Notes under the pieces: generated by a model
Database searches by the model: none
The model's input: the letters and a program-made list of their open reading frames with translations, nothing else
What the model was told of the DNA's origin: nothing
In this document: positions 6,801 to 14,405 of the stretch, piece by piece
How positions within the stretch are numbered: the first letter of the stretch is position 1
Layout: the number at the start of each line of letters is the position of its first letter
Position numbers and translations under genes: made by a program
Assembly: GCA_003168295.1 (NCBI GenBank)
Contig: PMST01000461.1
Coordinates: forward strand, 2,929-20,436
Length of the DNA: 17,508 nucleotides
Direction of reading: 5' to 3'
Source of the DNA: Actinomycetota bacterium
Lineage (GTDB): Bacteria > Actinomycetota > Actinomycetes > Streptosporangiales > Streptosporangiaceae

Positions 6801-8228
6801 TCACAGCTCGGCGGGACCTAGCCGGGCAGCAACATGATGAAGATGTAATGGCTGGGGCGAATCGCCACCAGGTCGGACCGTCTCCGCGGTCTCCCACCGG
6901 GTGTCGTCAGGCGTGTCGCTGAGCTCGAGGCCGGCCGCCGTCAGAGCGTGCCTGATGGCGTCGGCCGCGGCGAAATTGCCCTCGCCGCGCAACGTGTTCC
7001 GCAGCGCGACGAGTGGCTCGACCGCAGGCCGCAGCCGGTCCCTGGGATCGGTGAGCCCGTGCTGCGCCGTCCGTCCGAGCCGGCCGATGAGGCTGTGCAG
7101 GAGCGCCCGCGCCTGCTCGGTGCCCTGGTCCTCGTCGGTGTCGGCCTCCCACTGCGTGATCGCGGTCTCCAGGGCCAGGATCACCGCGACCATCGCGGCG
7201 GCGTCCCCGGCGTCGGCCGCCACTCCGAACCCCCGTTCCGCCTCCGCCATGACCTCAGGCAGCGGCGCCATCGACGGTACTGCCACTGGCACTGGCGGCA
7301 CTGGCACAGGCCGCGCCCCCCCGCCGTGATTCGCCGGCCTCGCGCCCAGGACAAGACCTCGCAGGTCCGCCGCGGACATCGACGTGCCGGCGGGCAGGAT
7401 CGTGCTTTGGCCGACCCGGCGTACGGTGACGCCGCCGCGGCCGCGGATCTCGATGCCATTGGTTCGCAGGTCGATGAGCATGGCGGTGTGCTCGTCCACG
7501 CCCAGCACGGCGGCGTCGGCCGGAAGCTCGCGCTCCATGACCGCCAGCCTTCGCTCCCCGAGGTAGCAGTATCTGGTGTCGTAGTGGCCACCCTCGGCGT
7601 TGTCGTAATGCGGGATGACGGCGACCCTGAGGCCGAGCGCGCCCAGCAGGTCAAGCCCGGCCAGCCAGCGCGGCGCGCCGCCCGCCTTGTAGATCTCGTA
7701 CACCGGGAGGGTGAACTCGCCCGCCGCGGCCGCGGCCGCGGAGGCCAGCACGGTCAGCCCGTCGCCGGCTAGGACCCGCTCCCGCAGCGCCGCGCCGACC
7801 GGCCCGGTCCGCCAGTGCGCGAGCGCATAGGACGGACTCCCCGGCCCGGCAAATACCCAGTCCGCCGACCTGATGTCGGCCGCTTCCCGGCTCTGTTCGC
7901 CGTCGTACCCGTCTAGGCGCCCGCCTGACGGCCCTTCCCCGTAGGCCGTCCTCCCGACCATGGGCGGAGCCACTCCGGCACCGGCGTTATGGCTCGTGCC
8001 TGGCGCGATGCGGACTTCCAGGCCGACGCTTTCTGCGAAGTACCGTCGCGCCCGCGCCGACACGCTGGCGGCGTTTTCCTGGAATGCGTAGGGAGTGGCG
8101 AGCAGCAGCGCCCGCGGACGGCGCCGGCCGACCCACGTCAGGAGATCCCTGTGCACCGTGACCATCGTCGGGCTGGTCTCACCGGAGCCGATGAGCGCCA
8201 GCATGCGGCATCCGGGATCATCAGTCAT
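6801..8228 (-). CDS. Peptidase S51/class-I amidotransferase-like protein with a CysRS-like C-terminal domain
   Basis: The product is 475 residues in two parts. Residues ~8-295 resemble the cyanophycinase/dipeptidase E (S51) alpha/beta fold: LALIGSGETSP at the N-terminus, LLLATPYAFQ, WVFAGPGSPSYAL near 124-136, a nucleophile-elbow position at VLASAAAAAAGEF (161-172), and IPHYDNAEGGHYD (205-217). The elbow differs from the classical GTSAGA; only S163 could be the nucleophile, so activity is uncertain. A Pro/Val-rich linker (306-323) leads to residues ~330-446, whose end (LVALRNTLRGEGNFAAADAI..., then LELSDTPDDTRWE) matches the C-terminal helical domain of cysteinyl-tRNA synthetases. I know of similar proteins called CysS/YqeB C-terminal domain proteins; no function is established to my knowledge. 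It lies 72 nt upstream of the SCO fusion on the same strand, so weak cotranscription is possible. Confidence 0.78.
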   Translation of the reverse strand: MTDDPGCRMLALIGSGETSPTMVTVHRDLLTWVGRRRPRALLLATPYAFQENAASVSARARRYFAESVGLEVRIAPGTSHNAGAGVAPPMVGRTAYGEGPSGGRLDGYDGEQSREAADIRSADWVFAGPGSPSYALAHWRTGPVGAALRERVLAGDGLTVLASAAAAAAGEFTLPVYEIYKAGGAPRWLAGLDLLGALGLRVAVIPHYDNAEGGHYDTRYCYLGERRLAVMERELPADAAVLGVDEHTAMLIDLRTNGIEIRGRGGVTVRRVGQSTILPAGTSMSAADLRGLVLGARPANHGGGARPVPVPPVPVAVPSMAPLPEVMAEAERGFGVAADAGDAAAMVAVILALETAITQWEADTDEDQGTEQARALLHSLIGRLGRTAQHGLTDPRDRLRPAVEPLVALRNTLRGEGNFAAADAIRHALTAAGLELSDTPDDTRWETAETVRPGGDSPQPLHLHHVAARLGPAEL

Positions 8229-8287
8229 CCCTGGCAGGTCACCTTCGCTTCATGCGCGATCCGAGCCGGAACCACTCCAGCTAGGGC

Positions 8288-8347
8288 GTGGGCCTGGCGG
8301 AACAGTTACAGGGCTACGTGCGCCTGGCGGAACAGTTACAGGGCTAA
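8288..8347. repeat. Two-copy 30-bp tandem direct repeat upstream of the S51/CysRS-like gene
   Basis: Each unit is GTGNGCCTGGCGGAACAG followed by TTACAGGGCTAM. Copies run 8288-8317 and 8318-8347 and differ only at two positions, with 25 identical bases each at 8292-8316 and 8322-8346. They sit 60-120 bp upstream of the minus-strand gene start at 8228, a normal place for operator or promoter elements. On the minus strand each unit reads TAGCCCTGTAACTGTTCC. There are no spacers and no further copies, so it is not a CRISPR array. Confidence 0.85.
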
Positions 8348-8506
8348 CGGTAGCCGCCGCGGCGGCTGCATCGCAGTACCGCCCTACGCTGGCCGGCCGT
8401 TCCGCTCGGGGGAGACGCCGGTGGCCGACCTGCTCGGGCGGATCTGAGCCACTCCCGGCCATCCCGGCGCGTGGGCGCAACCCGAGCTGCCCCCGGCCGT
8501 AGGCCC

Positions 8507-8521
8507 CGCCGGGATCCGGCG
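8507..8521 (-). terminator. Small GC-rich hairpin downstream of the cysteine-rich protein gene
   Basis: CGCCGG (8507-8512) and CCGGCG (8516-8521) form a perfect 6-bp stem with a 3-nt loop, 57 bp past the stop of the minus-strand gene at 8578. There is no T-tract, so it may only be a weak or factor-assisted terminator, or chance in GC-rich sequence. Confidence 0.25.
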
Positions 8522-8577
8522 CGGCGGCCGTGCTGGCCTGCCGTCACCGGCCCACTCCCGGCGGGGCGACATGCGGA

Positions 8578-9258
8578 TCAGAAGTGGGTTCCCCACCAAT
8601 ATCCGTCAGCTCTGAAGTACAGCCGGTTACCGTGTCCGGAGTTGCAGCCTATATCGGGCACAGCGCAGGTCACGGTGAAATTTTCCCAGCCATTGAGGTC
8701 CCCTCCGGGGGAAAGTTGCTTACCGTTGTTGATGACGCCATCTTCCCTTTCCGATATGGTGCAAGCACCGCAGGAGAAACCGCTGTCGTCAAGCCACTGG
8801 TTCCAGACGACGCCCTCATCAGTGCAGTTTGCATTAGGGCAATTATCGTGATAATCGACTTCTTCCTGGAACGTGGCGGTCCAGATCGCGTCGCTAGCGG
8901 TCACTCTACCTATCTCGTAGGTCCAGTAGCTGGAGGTGGCGGCGGCCGGTGCGACTCGCGCCGCGACTTGCGCCCCAGCTGGCGGCTTCTGGGGACCGTT
9001 CACCTTCCGCACGTCGACGGTGACGGTGATAGAACAACTGGCCTTGGGGTAGGCCTTTTGCACAGCCTTGCATTCGGCTGCGGGCAGGCGCTGTGTCCAC
9101 ACCTTGTGAACCGGGCCATTGTTGACGTTCCCCGCGAACACGACACCGCTCGGGAAAACCGGGGATGTGGTGCCACTTGTCGCGGCGCCAGCGGGTGCTG
9201 CGAACATGCCACCTAGGGTGACGAGCGCGAACGCGAGCACGATGAATCGTCGCAGCAA
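8578..9258 (-). CDS. Secreted eight-cysteine protein of unknown function
   Basis: The product is 226 residues. It starts at a TTG (9256-9258) supported by AAAGGAG 5 nt upstream (9264-9270). LRRFIVLAFALVTLGGMF followed by APAGA-ATS is a clear Sec signal peptide with cleavage near residue 25. The mature part has eight cysteines: C63, C75, C140, C145, C163, C166, C198 and C205, including a CGAC pair and NCPNANC, enough for four disulfides. Aromatic-rich ends (YWTYEIG, WNQWLDD, YWWGTHF) and the absence of TM helices suggest a compact, beta-rich extracellular protein. I do not recognise the family. Third-codon positions contain visibly more A/T than neighbouring genes, hinting at different ancestry. 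It is divergent from a SARP regulator, with a four-heptad array between them. The spacing of cysteines does not match a known toxin fold that I can name. Confidence 0.82.
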   Translation of the reverse strand: MLRRFIVLAFALVTLGGMFAAPAGAATSGTTSPVFPSGVVFAGNVNNGPVHKVWTQRLPAAECKAVQKAYPKASCSITVTVDVRKVNGPQKPPAGAQVAARVAPAAATSSYWTYEIGRVTASDAIWTATFQEEVDYHDNCPNANCTDEGVVWNQWLDDSGFSCGACTISEREDGVINNGKQLSPGGDLNGWENFTVTCAVPDIGCNSGHGNRLYFRADGYWWGTHF

Positions 9259-9263
9259 AGCGA

Positions 9264-9270
9264 CTCCTTT
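9264..9270 (-). promoter_or_regulatory. Ribosome binding site for the TTG-started secreted protein
   Basis: The minus strand reads AAAGGAG, 5 nt before the TTG at 9258. No other start codon precedes the signal peptide, so this site decides the call. Confidence 0.65.
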
Positions 9271-9328
9271 CAGCCGACCCTCGTCCAGTCGATCCGTCTG
9301 ACCGCCCGAGTTAAGGGACTTCTACCGG

Positions 9329-9338
9329 ATTTATGATG
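9329..9338 (-). promoter_or_regulatory. Possible -10 region for the cysteine-rich protein gene
   Basis: The minus strand reads CATCATAAAT, the only A/T-rich hexamer region near the heptad array. It lies 10-13 nt past the last heptad in the direction of the cysteine-rich gene, about 70 nt upstream of its TTG. The classical SARP layout has 8 nt, so the fit is approximate. Confidence 0.3.
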
Positions 9339-9348
9339 CGCAGCAGGC

Positions 9349-9388
9349 GTGACATATCCGTGGCATGCTGGTGGCACTCCTGTGGCTC
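9349..9388. promoter_or_regulatory. Four heptameric direct repeats with 11-bp period (candidate SARP operator)
   Basis: On the plus strand GTGACAT (9349-9355), GTGGCAT (9360-9366), GTGGCAC (9371-9377) and GTGGCTC (9382-9388) are separated by exactly 4 nt each time (ATCC, GCTG, TCCT). Consensus is GTGRCWY. Heptads on an 11-bp helical period are the known binding pattern of SARP OmpR-type domains. The array lies between a SARP gene and a divergent secreted-protein gene. In the minus direction it leads into an A/T-rich -10-like region; in the plus direction nothing comparable follows, so the secreted-protein gene is the better target. Confidence 0.6.
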
Positions 9389-9515
9389 GCATCGCATCGC
9401 AGCGTCCGGTACCGGTGGACGCGGGAGCGTGAAACAGATGCGACGGGATGGTCGAAGGGGACGTGGCGAGGTAACGTCAGCGTTGACACAACTTTGCATG
9501 GCGCTGTGACTCTGT

Positions 9516-9519
9516 GGAG
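9516..9519 (+). promoter_or_regulatory. Ribosome binding site deciding the first SARP start
   Basis: GGAG lies 6 nt before the ATG at 9526. The alternative GTG at 9514 overlaps this site and has no purine-rich stretch of its own. Confidence 0.55.
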
Positions 9520-9525
9520 CGGCGG

Positions 9526-12500
9526 ATGTGGCTGGGCTTGCTGGGGCCCTTGACGGTGCGGGTCGACGGGCTGGAGTTGCCCGTCATGCCCGGCAGGCAG
9601 CGCTGTGTGCTGGCCGCGCTCGGGCTGCCGCCCGGCCAGGTGCTCTCGCCGGACGCGCTGAGTGGTGTCCTGTGGGATGCCGAGCCGCCGGCCGGAGCCG
9701 TGATCACGGTCCGCAGCTACGTCAAACGGCTGCGGCAGTCGCTGGGGCCGGTTGCCGGGGCCAGAGTCGTTAGCCGTACACCGGGCTACCTGCTGTCCGC
9801 GGCTGAAGACGAAGTCGACGTGCTCACCTTCCGGAGCCTGTGCGAACGCGGGGGGCAGGCAGCGCGGGCGGGCGACTGGACCCGGGCCGCGGACCTACTC
9901 GGGCAGGCGCTGGCCCTATGGCGGGGGAAGCCGCTGGCCGACGTGTCGTCCGAAGTCTTGCACCGTGAACAGGCGCCGCAACTGGAACAGCTACGGCTGC
10001 AGGCGCTGGAAAGCCGCATGTCGGCCCGGCTCAACCTGGGCCAGCACGCCCAGCTGATCCCGGAGCTGCAGGCGCTGGTGGACGCGTATCCGTTCCGTGA
10101 GGTTTACCACGGCCAGTTCATGACCGCCCTGTACCGGGCCGGGCAGCAGAGTGAGGCGCTGGCCGTCTACCAGCGGGCGCGAGACACGCTGGTGGCCGAA
10201 CTCGGCGTCGAGCCGGGCGAGGAGCTGAAACGGCTGCACCACGACATCCTGGCCGGGAACGCGGCGCCGCGCCGCGCGCCGGGCGGGACACCAGAGCGCG
10301 CGGCCGACGGCCAGGGCGGCCGGGGCCACGTGGTACCGCGTCAGCTGCCGGCGGTGGCGCCGCACTTCGCCGGCCGGGAGGCGGCACTCGCCGAGCTGGA
10401 CGCTCTGCTCGCGGATACTCCGCTCCCGAGCGTCTCGGCCCCGGACGCGCTCGCTCCGGACGGGGCGGTCATGGTGATCACGGCGGTAGGCGGGATGGCC
10501 GGGGTAGGCAAGACCGCGCTGGCGACACGCTGGGCGCATCGCGTCGCGGACCGGTTCCCGGGCGGGCAACTGTACGTGAACCTGCGCGGGTTCGACCCGC
10601 TTGGCGCCCCAGTCGAGCCGGCCGCCGCGATCCGGGGATTCCTGGAGTCGCTGGGCGTCAGCGCCGAGCGGATACCCGGCGACGCCGAGGCCCAGGCCGG
10701 CCTGTATCGCAGCCTGCTGGCCGGCCGGCGGGTGCTAGTGGTCCTGGACAACGCGCGCGACGAGACCCAGGTCCGGCCGCTGCTGCCCGGCAGTCCGTCG
10801 TGCCTGGTCCTGGTGACCAGCCGGACCCGGCTGACCGGGCTGGCCGCGGCCGAAGGGGCGCGGCTGGTCAGCCTGGACGTGCTGTCCGAGGCCGAGGCGC
10901 GGGAGATGCTGGCCGCCCGGCTGGGCGCCGCGCGGGTGGCGGCCGAGCCGATCGCCGTGGCCGAGCTGATGACCGCGTGCGGGCGGCTTCCGCTCGCGCT
11001 GGTGATCGTGGCCGCCCGGGCCGCCGACCGCCCGGACTTCCCTCTGGTCGACCTGGTCGCCGAGCTGCGGGAGGGACTGGCCGCGCTGAATACCGGTGAC
11101 GCGGCCACCAGCGTTCAGGCCGTGTTCGGGTGGTCTTACCGGCAGCTGGGGGCGCCGACCGCTCGGCTGTTCCGGCGGCTGGGGCTGCACCCGGGTCACG
11201 AACTCTCGGTCCAGGCCGCCGCCCGGCTGGCCGACGTGCCGCTCGCGCAGGCTCGTGATCTGCTGCGTAGCCTGGTGCGCAGCGGCATGCTGACCGAGCC
11301 GCGGCCCGGGCGCTACATCTTTCACGACCTGCTGCGGGTGTACGCCGCGGGCCAGGCCGGGATCACCGATTCCGGCGCGGCGCGCCAGGCCGCGCTGACC
11401 CGGCTATTCGACGACTACTTGTCCATCGCCGGGGCTGCGATGGATACGCTGGCGCCAGGGGAGCAACACCAGCGCCCAGGTGCGGGCGCGCCCAGCGCCG
11501 ACGCGCCGTCGGTGGATACTACGGCTGCTGCTCGGGGCTGGCTGGACACCGAGCGGGCCAACCTGGTCGCGGTAGCGGTTTACGGGGCTCGGAACGGCTG
11601 GCCGGGTCACGTGATCCGGCTGGCGGCCATCTTGTTCCGTTATCTCCACGACGGCGGCCACTACCCTGATGTGCTCGCCGTGAACAACAGTGCGTTCGAC
11701 GCGGGCCGGTTGACCGGTGATGTGGTGGCCCAGGCCGACGCGATACGGCGCCGTTGCGGAATAGATTTCCGGCAGGGTCGCTACCAGCAGGCCGTCGAGC
11801 AGCTCAATTGGGCGCTGGCCATTTACCGCGAGGCCGGGGATCAGATGGGGATGGTGCGCACGCTGGGCAACCTCGGTGTGGTGCTCCGGGCTACCGGCCG
11901 GTATCACGAAGCGCTCGGTCTTCAGCAGCAAGCCTTGGTCCTGGCCTGCCAGGACGCCAGCGACCAGTACGGCGAGGCCTTTGCCGCGGACGTGCTCGGC
12001 ACTACGCTGTGCCGGCTCGGACGCTACGAAGAAGCCGCCGAGCATCACCAGCGGGCCATTGCCCTGTATCACCGGCTCGGCGAGCGGGTGGTCGAGGGCA
12101 TGGCCCTAGACAATCTGGGCGACGACCGGTACCGCCAGCGAAGGCTGGCGGAGGCCGCCGAATGCCACCGGCAGGCCATAGCCATTCACCGCGAGACGGG
12201 TTGCCGGTTCGGGGTGGCCGGTGCACTGAACGGCCTGGGCGGGGATCTGTACGGCCAGGGCTACTACGAGCTCGCGGCGGATCAGCACCGGCGGGCGCTC
12301 GTGCTGTTTCGCGAGGAAGGCCACCCGCCCGGCCAGGCGGCCGCGCTCAGCGGGCTCGGTGATGTTCAGGTCGCGACCGGGCGGCCTGGGGAAGCCCGGA
12401 TTGAGTACGAGCGTGCGCTCGCGCTGGCCAGCCAGGTCTCCGAGCGCCGCCAGGAAGCCCGGGCGCACGATGGGCTGGCCCGGAGCTATCTGGCCTCAGG

Positions 12501-12618
12501 TGACCTCGGCCGCGCCCGTGATCACTGGGAGCTGGCCCTGGAACACTACGCCGAGATGGGCTTTCCCGAGGCCCATGAGATCCGGGCCGCGCTGGCGGGC
12601 CTCCGGGAGAGGGTCTAG
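9526..12618 (+). CDS. SARP-family transcriptional activator with NB-ARC and TPR domains (AfsR-like)
   Basis: The product is 1030 residues from the ATG chosen by its GGAG site; the GTG at 9514 would add four. Residues ~1-95 (LGLLGPLTVRVDG to SRTPGYLL) form an OmpR-type winged helix. Residues ~98-243 form the bacterial transcriptional activation domain (LWRGKPLADV, AYPFREVYHGQFMTALYRAG, ELGVEPGEEL). Residues ~275-620 form an NB-ARC ATPase: P-loop GGMAGVGKTA with K329, Walker B VLVVLDN with D408, and GRLPLAL near 486. Residues ~738-1029 contain about seven tetratricopeptide repeats. Such proteins are ATP-dependent activators that bind 11-bp-period heptads and often control secondary metabolism. 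No biosynthetic cluster is visible here. The gene is divergent from the cysteine-rich exported protein and ends 5 nt from the converging VKOR gene. Confidence 0.93.
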   Translation: MWLGLLGPLTVRVDGLELPVMPGRQRCVLAALGLPPGQVLSPDALSGVLWDAEPPAGAVITVRSYVKRLRQSLGPVAGARVVSRTPGYLLSAAEDEVDVLTFRSLCERGGQAARAGDWTRAADLLGQALALWRGKPLADVSSEVLHREQAPQLEQLRLQALESRMSARLNLGQHAQLIPELQALVDAYPFREVYHGQFMTALYRAGQQSEALAVYQRARDTLVAELGVEPGEELKRLHHDILAGNAAPRRAPGGTPERAADGQGGRGHVVPRQLPAVAPHFAGREAALAELDALLADTPLPSVSAPDALAPDGAVMVITAVGGMAGVGKTALATRWAHRVADRFPGGQLYVNLRGFDPLGAPVEPAAAIRGFLESLGVSAERIPGDAEAQAGLYRSLLAGRRVLVVLDNARDETQVRPLLPGSPSCLVLVTSRTRLTGLAAAEGARLVSLDVLSEAEAREMLAARLGAARVAAEPIAVAELMTACGRLPLALVIVAARAADRPDFPLVDLVAELREGLAALNTGDAATSVQAVFGWSYRQLGAPTARLFRRLGLHPGHELSVQAAARLADVPLAQARDLLRSLVRSGMLTEPRPGRYIFHDLLRVYAAGQAGITDSGAARQAALTRLFDDYLSIAGAAMDTLAPGEQHQRPGAGAPSADAPSVDTTAAARGWLDTERANLVAVAVYGARNGWPGHVIRLAAILFRYLHDGGHYPDVLAVNNSAFDAGRLTGDVVAQADAIRRRCGIDFRQGRYQQAVEQLNWALAIYREAGDQMGMVRTLGNLGVVLRATGRYHEALGLQQQALVLACQDASDQYGEAFAADVLGTTLCRLGRYEEAAEHHQRAIALYHRLGERVVEGMALDNLGDDRYRQRRLAEAAECHRQAIAIHRETGCRFGVAGALNGLGGDLYGQGYYELAADQHRRALVLFREEGHPPGQAAALSGLGDVQVATGRPGEARIEYERALALASQVSERRQEARAHDGLARSYLASGDLGRARDHWELALEHYAEMGFPEAHEIRAALAGLRERV

Positions 12619-12623
12619 CGGCG

Positions 12624-13304
12624 TCAGCCTTTGCGCCAGGCCGCTCCGGGCTTCAGTCCCCAGGCCGCGGTCGCGAACATGGTCAGCACGAACAGCAAGA
12701 ACGTGATGACGTGCACGCTGGTGCAGTACAGGCAGATGCTCCCGATGATGAAAAGCTCCGCATAGAGCAGGTAAAGCACGAAGCCGATACCGACCACCAG
12801 GGAGGCTATCCGGACCAGGTGAATCTCGCGCCGGGCCGCCCGCCAGGCCCACGGGCTCATGATCGCCACCGCGAACAGGTAGAACGCCAGCCCGAGCACG
12901 GCCACCGGAATCCCGAACACGTACGACTGCGGACTGGTGGTCACCTTGGTGCAGTTCACCAAGCCCTTGACCTCCGAGCACCCGAGCAGGGTCGACTCGG
13001 TGAAGTGCGCGATCGTCAGGTAGATCGACACGCCCAGGCCGCCCAGCGCGAGCGCGAACGTGGTGAGCTGCACCCACACCGCGGGTCCGGTCCCGGCGGT
13101 CCTGATATCCAGGCCGTCCCCCGCCGTCGCCCGCCCGCGGGGTCCGCCGGCCGTCGTGGCCGTGACGGCGCCCTTGGCCACGGGACCGTTCTTGGTGGCG
13201 ACACCGCTCCTGGCCGCGCTGCTCCTGGCCGCGCTGTTCCTGGCCGAGCCGGCCTGGGCGCCGCTTCGCGCGTTCCGGGCGCGGCTTGACTTCGAAGCTG
13301 TCAT
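12624..13304 (-). CDS. Vitamin K epoxide reductase (VKOR) family membrane oxidoreductase
   Basis: The product is 226 residues. Residues 1-72 are a basic, Ala/Ser/Arg-rich N-terminal extension. Then come about four to five helices (78-98, 128-148, 162-182, 183-210). The loop cysteines C109 and C118 (CSEVKGLVNC) and the helix motif C191-L-Y-C194 (CLYCTSVH) are the four redox cysteines of bacterial VKOR, with S126 (TTSPQS) as the conserved serine. Bacterial VKOR reoxidises a periplasmic or exofacial thioredoxin-like partner and passes electrons to quinone, replacing DsbB. The DUF929 thioredoxin-like gene directly upstream on the same strand is the obvious partner. The ATG at 13304 has GGAGG (13315-13319, minus) 10 nt upstream. 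It converges on the SARP gene. Confidence 0.93.
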   Translation of the reverse strand: MTASKSSRARNARSGAQAGSARNSAARSSAARSGVATKNGPVAKGAVTATTAGGPRGRATAGDGLDIRTAGTGPAVWVQLTTFALALGGLGVSIYLTIAHFTESTLLGCSEVKGLVNCTKVTTSPQSYVFGIPVAVLGLAFYLFAVAIMSPWAWRAARREIHLVRIASLVVGIGFVLYLLYAELFIIGSICLYCTSVHVITFLLFVLTMFATAAWGLKPGAAWRKG

Positions 13305-13314
13305 CAGAGCTTCG

Positions 13315-13319
13315 CCTCC
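13315..13319 (-). promoter_or_regulatory. Ribosome binding site for the VKOR gene
   Basis: The minus strand reads GGAGG, 10 nt before the ATG at 13304. Confidence 0.5.
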
Positions 13320-13454
13320 GGTGGGTTCACGGCTGCTTTACGCGGTCCTGGGCGGGCAAGCCGGAGGCCTGCTACGCGACCGGCACCTGCCGCCAGAGTG
13401 TACCGTGCCGATCACCGCTCGCGGCCTGAGCGTTAGCTGCCGGCTGGCTGAAAG

Positions 13455-14405
13455 TCAGATCTTGCTCTCCAGCGACTGGACGGCCGAGGTGCACGCGCTG
13501 GCGGGCTGGTTGCCCGTCATCTTGCAGATCGCGGCGGTGATGTAGTTCGCCGTGCCGTCGACGGCCTGGGCGACCGGGCTGCTCGGGTTGCTCAGGTCCG
13601 TCGCGATCGTGCTCCAGCTGAGCCCGGCGAGCACCCCCGGGTCGTAGCTGGCCCCGATGACCAGGTACTTGTTGCCGAAGTCGATGAAAGGTATCGCGCC
13701 CGTCTCGGTGGTATAGGGCGCAACGTCATACTTGTCGATCAGCGCATTCTGCGCCGCGGTGGGCGTCTGCAGAGTGGTATAGCTGCCGTTAGAGGCGTCC
13801 GGGATATTCGTCTGCATTTCCACCGGTGTGAACGCCAGGTACTTGCTGGTGTACTTGGCGTTAACGAACGTCCAGGTCGGCGTGTTCGGATCGGGCTCGG
13901 CCTCGCCGGCCCCGTCCTTGATCCCGGAGTGCACAGTGGCGAGCCCGGAGAAGGTGCCGAACTGGTTCAGGGCGACGATCATCGCCCAGCGCTCGGCGGC
14001 GCAGTAGGGGCAGTACTCGGCTCCCATGTAGAGCATCTCGGGCTTGCCGCCGGACGTCAGGGCGGCGGCCGAGCCCTTGATCGTCTGGGGCGTACCGGAA
14101 ACCGCGCCGCCGCCGACTCCCACCGAGTTCAAGGTGCTCGCGGGCACGCTCTTGACCTTCGCGACCACGCTGGCCAGGGCCGAGCCGGTGGGGCCGTTCG
14201 CCGACGAGGTGGTGGCGGCGGGTTTCGAGGAGCCCGAGTTCGCCTTGACCACGATGAAGGCCACGATGACGATGATGACGGCGAGGATGCTGCCGCCCGC
14301 GATGAGAATGCGACGGCGCTGCTCGGCCCGGCGGGCCGCCGCACGCTGCGCGGCGATCTTCTCTCTGCGGCTGCTGTCGACCTTGGTTCTGCTTGCCTTG
14401 CCCAT
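13455..14405 (-). CDS. DUF929 family thioredoxin-like protein with CPYC active site
   Basis: The product is 316 residues from the ATG at 14405; I prefer it to a TTG five codons upstream because MGKASRTK is typical of the family. Residues 1-32 are highly basic and cytoplasmic, 33-53 form one membrane anchor, and the rest should be extracytoplasmic. The thioredoxin-like core shows EYCPYCAAERW with C132 and C135 and a likely cis-proline at P239 (GAIPFIDFGN). Two further cysteines, C294 and C305, lie near the C-terminus. CPYC plus a membrane anchor suggests a DsbA-like oxidase, and the VKOR gene 150 nt downstream on the same strand is the likely recycling partner. Actinobacterial VKOR/thioredoxin pairs and fusions are known; DUF929 activity itself is inferred. 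Confidence 0.88.
   Translation of the reverse strand: MGKASRTKVDSSRREKIAAQRAAARRAEQRRRILIAGGSILAVIIVIVAFIVVKANSGSSKPAATTSSANGPTGSALASVVAKVKSVPASTLNSVGVGGGAVSGTPQTIKGSAAALTSGGKPEMLYMGAEYCPYCAAERWAMIVALNQFGTFSGLATVHSGIKDGAGEAEPDPNTPTWTFVNAKYTSKYLAFTPVEMQTNIPDASNGSYTTLQTPTAAQNALIDKYDVAPYTTETGAIPFIDFGNKYLVIGASYDPGVLAGLSWSTIATDLSNPSSPVAQAVDGTANYITAAICKMTGNQPASACTSAVQSLESKI

Larger units (their letters stand above)
8229..8577. other. Intergenic region with tandem repeat and a GC hairpin
   Basis: This 349-bp stretch lies upstream of the S51/CysRS-like gene and downstream of the cysteine-rich secreted protein gene, both on the minus strand. It holds the two-copy 30-bp tandem repeat (8288-8347) and a small GC hairpin (8507-8521). 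Several frames are open across it, but none has a ribosome site or recognisable product, so I call it non-coding. Confidence 0.6.

Noticed and set aside
8288..8347. Twenty-codon frame GTG...TAA through the 30-bp repeat, with TTA codons
   Set aside because: The 30-bp period keeps the frame open by itself, there is no ribosome site, and an in-frame TAG lies just upstream; a regulatory repeat is simpler.
8288..8347. CRISPR-like array
   Set aside because: Only two adjacent copies, no spacers, no cas genes.
9483..9488. TTGACA as a -35 box for the first SARP
   Set aside because: A 17-bp spacer would put the -10 at 9506-9511 (GTGACT) and the start of transcription within the ribosome site; the hexamer is poor.
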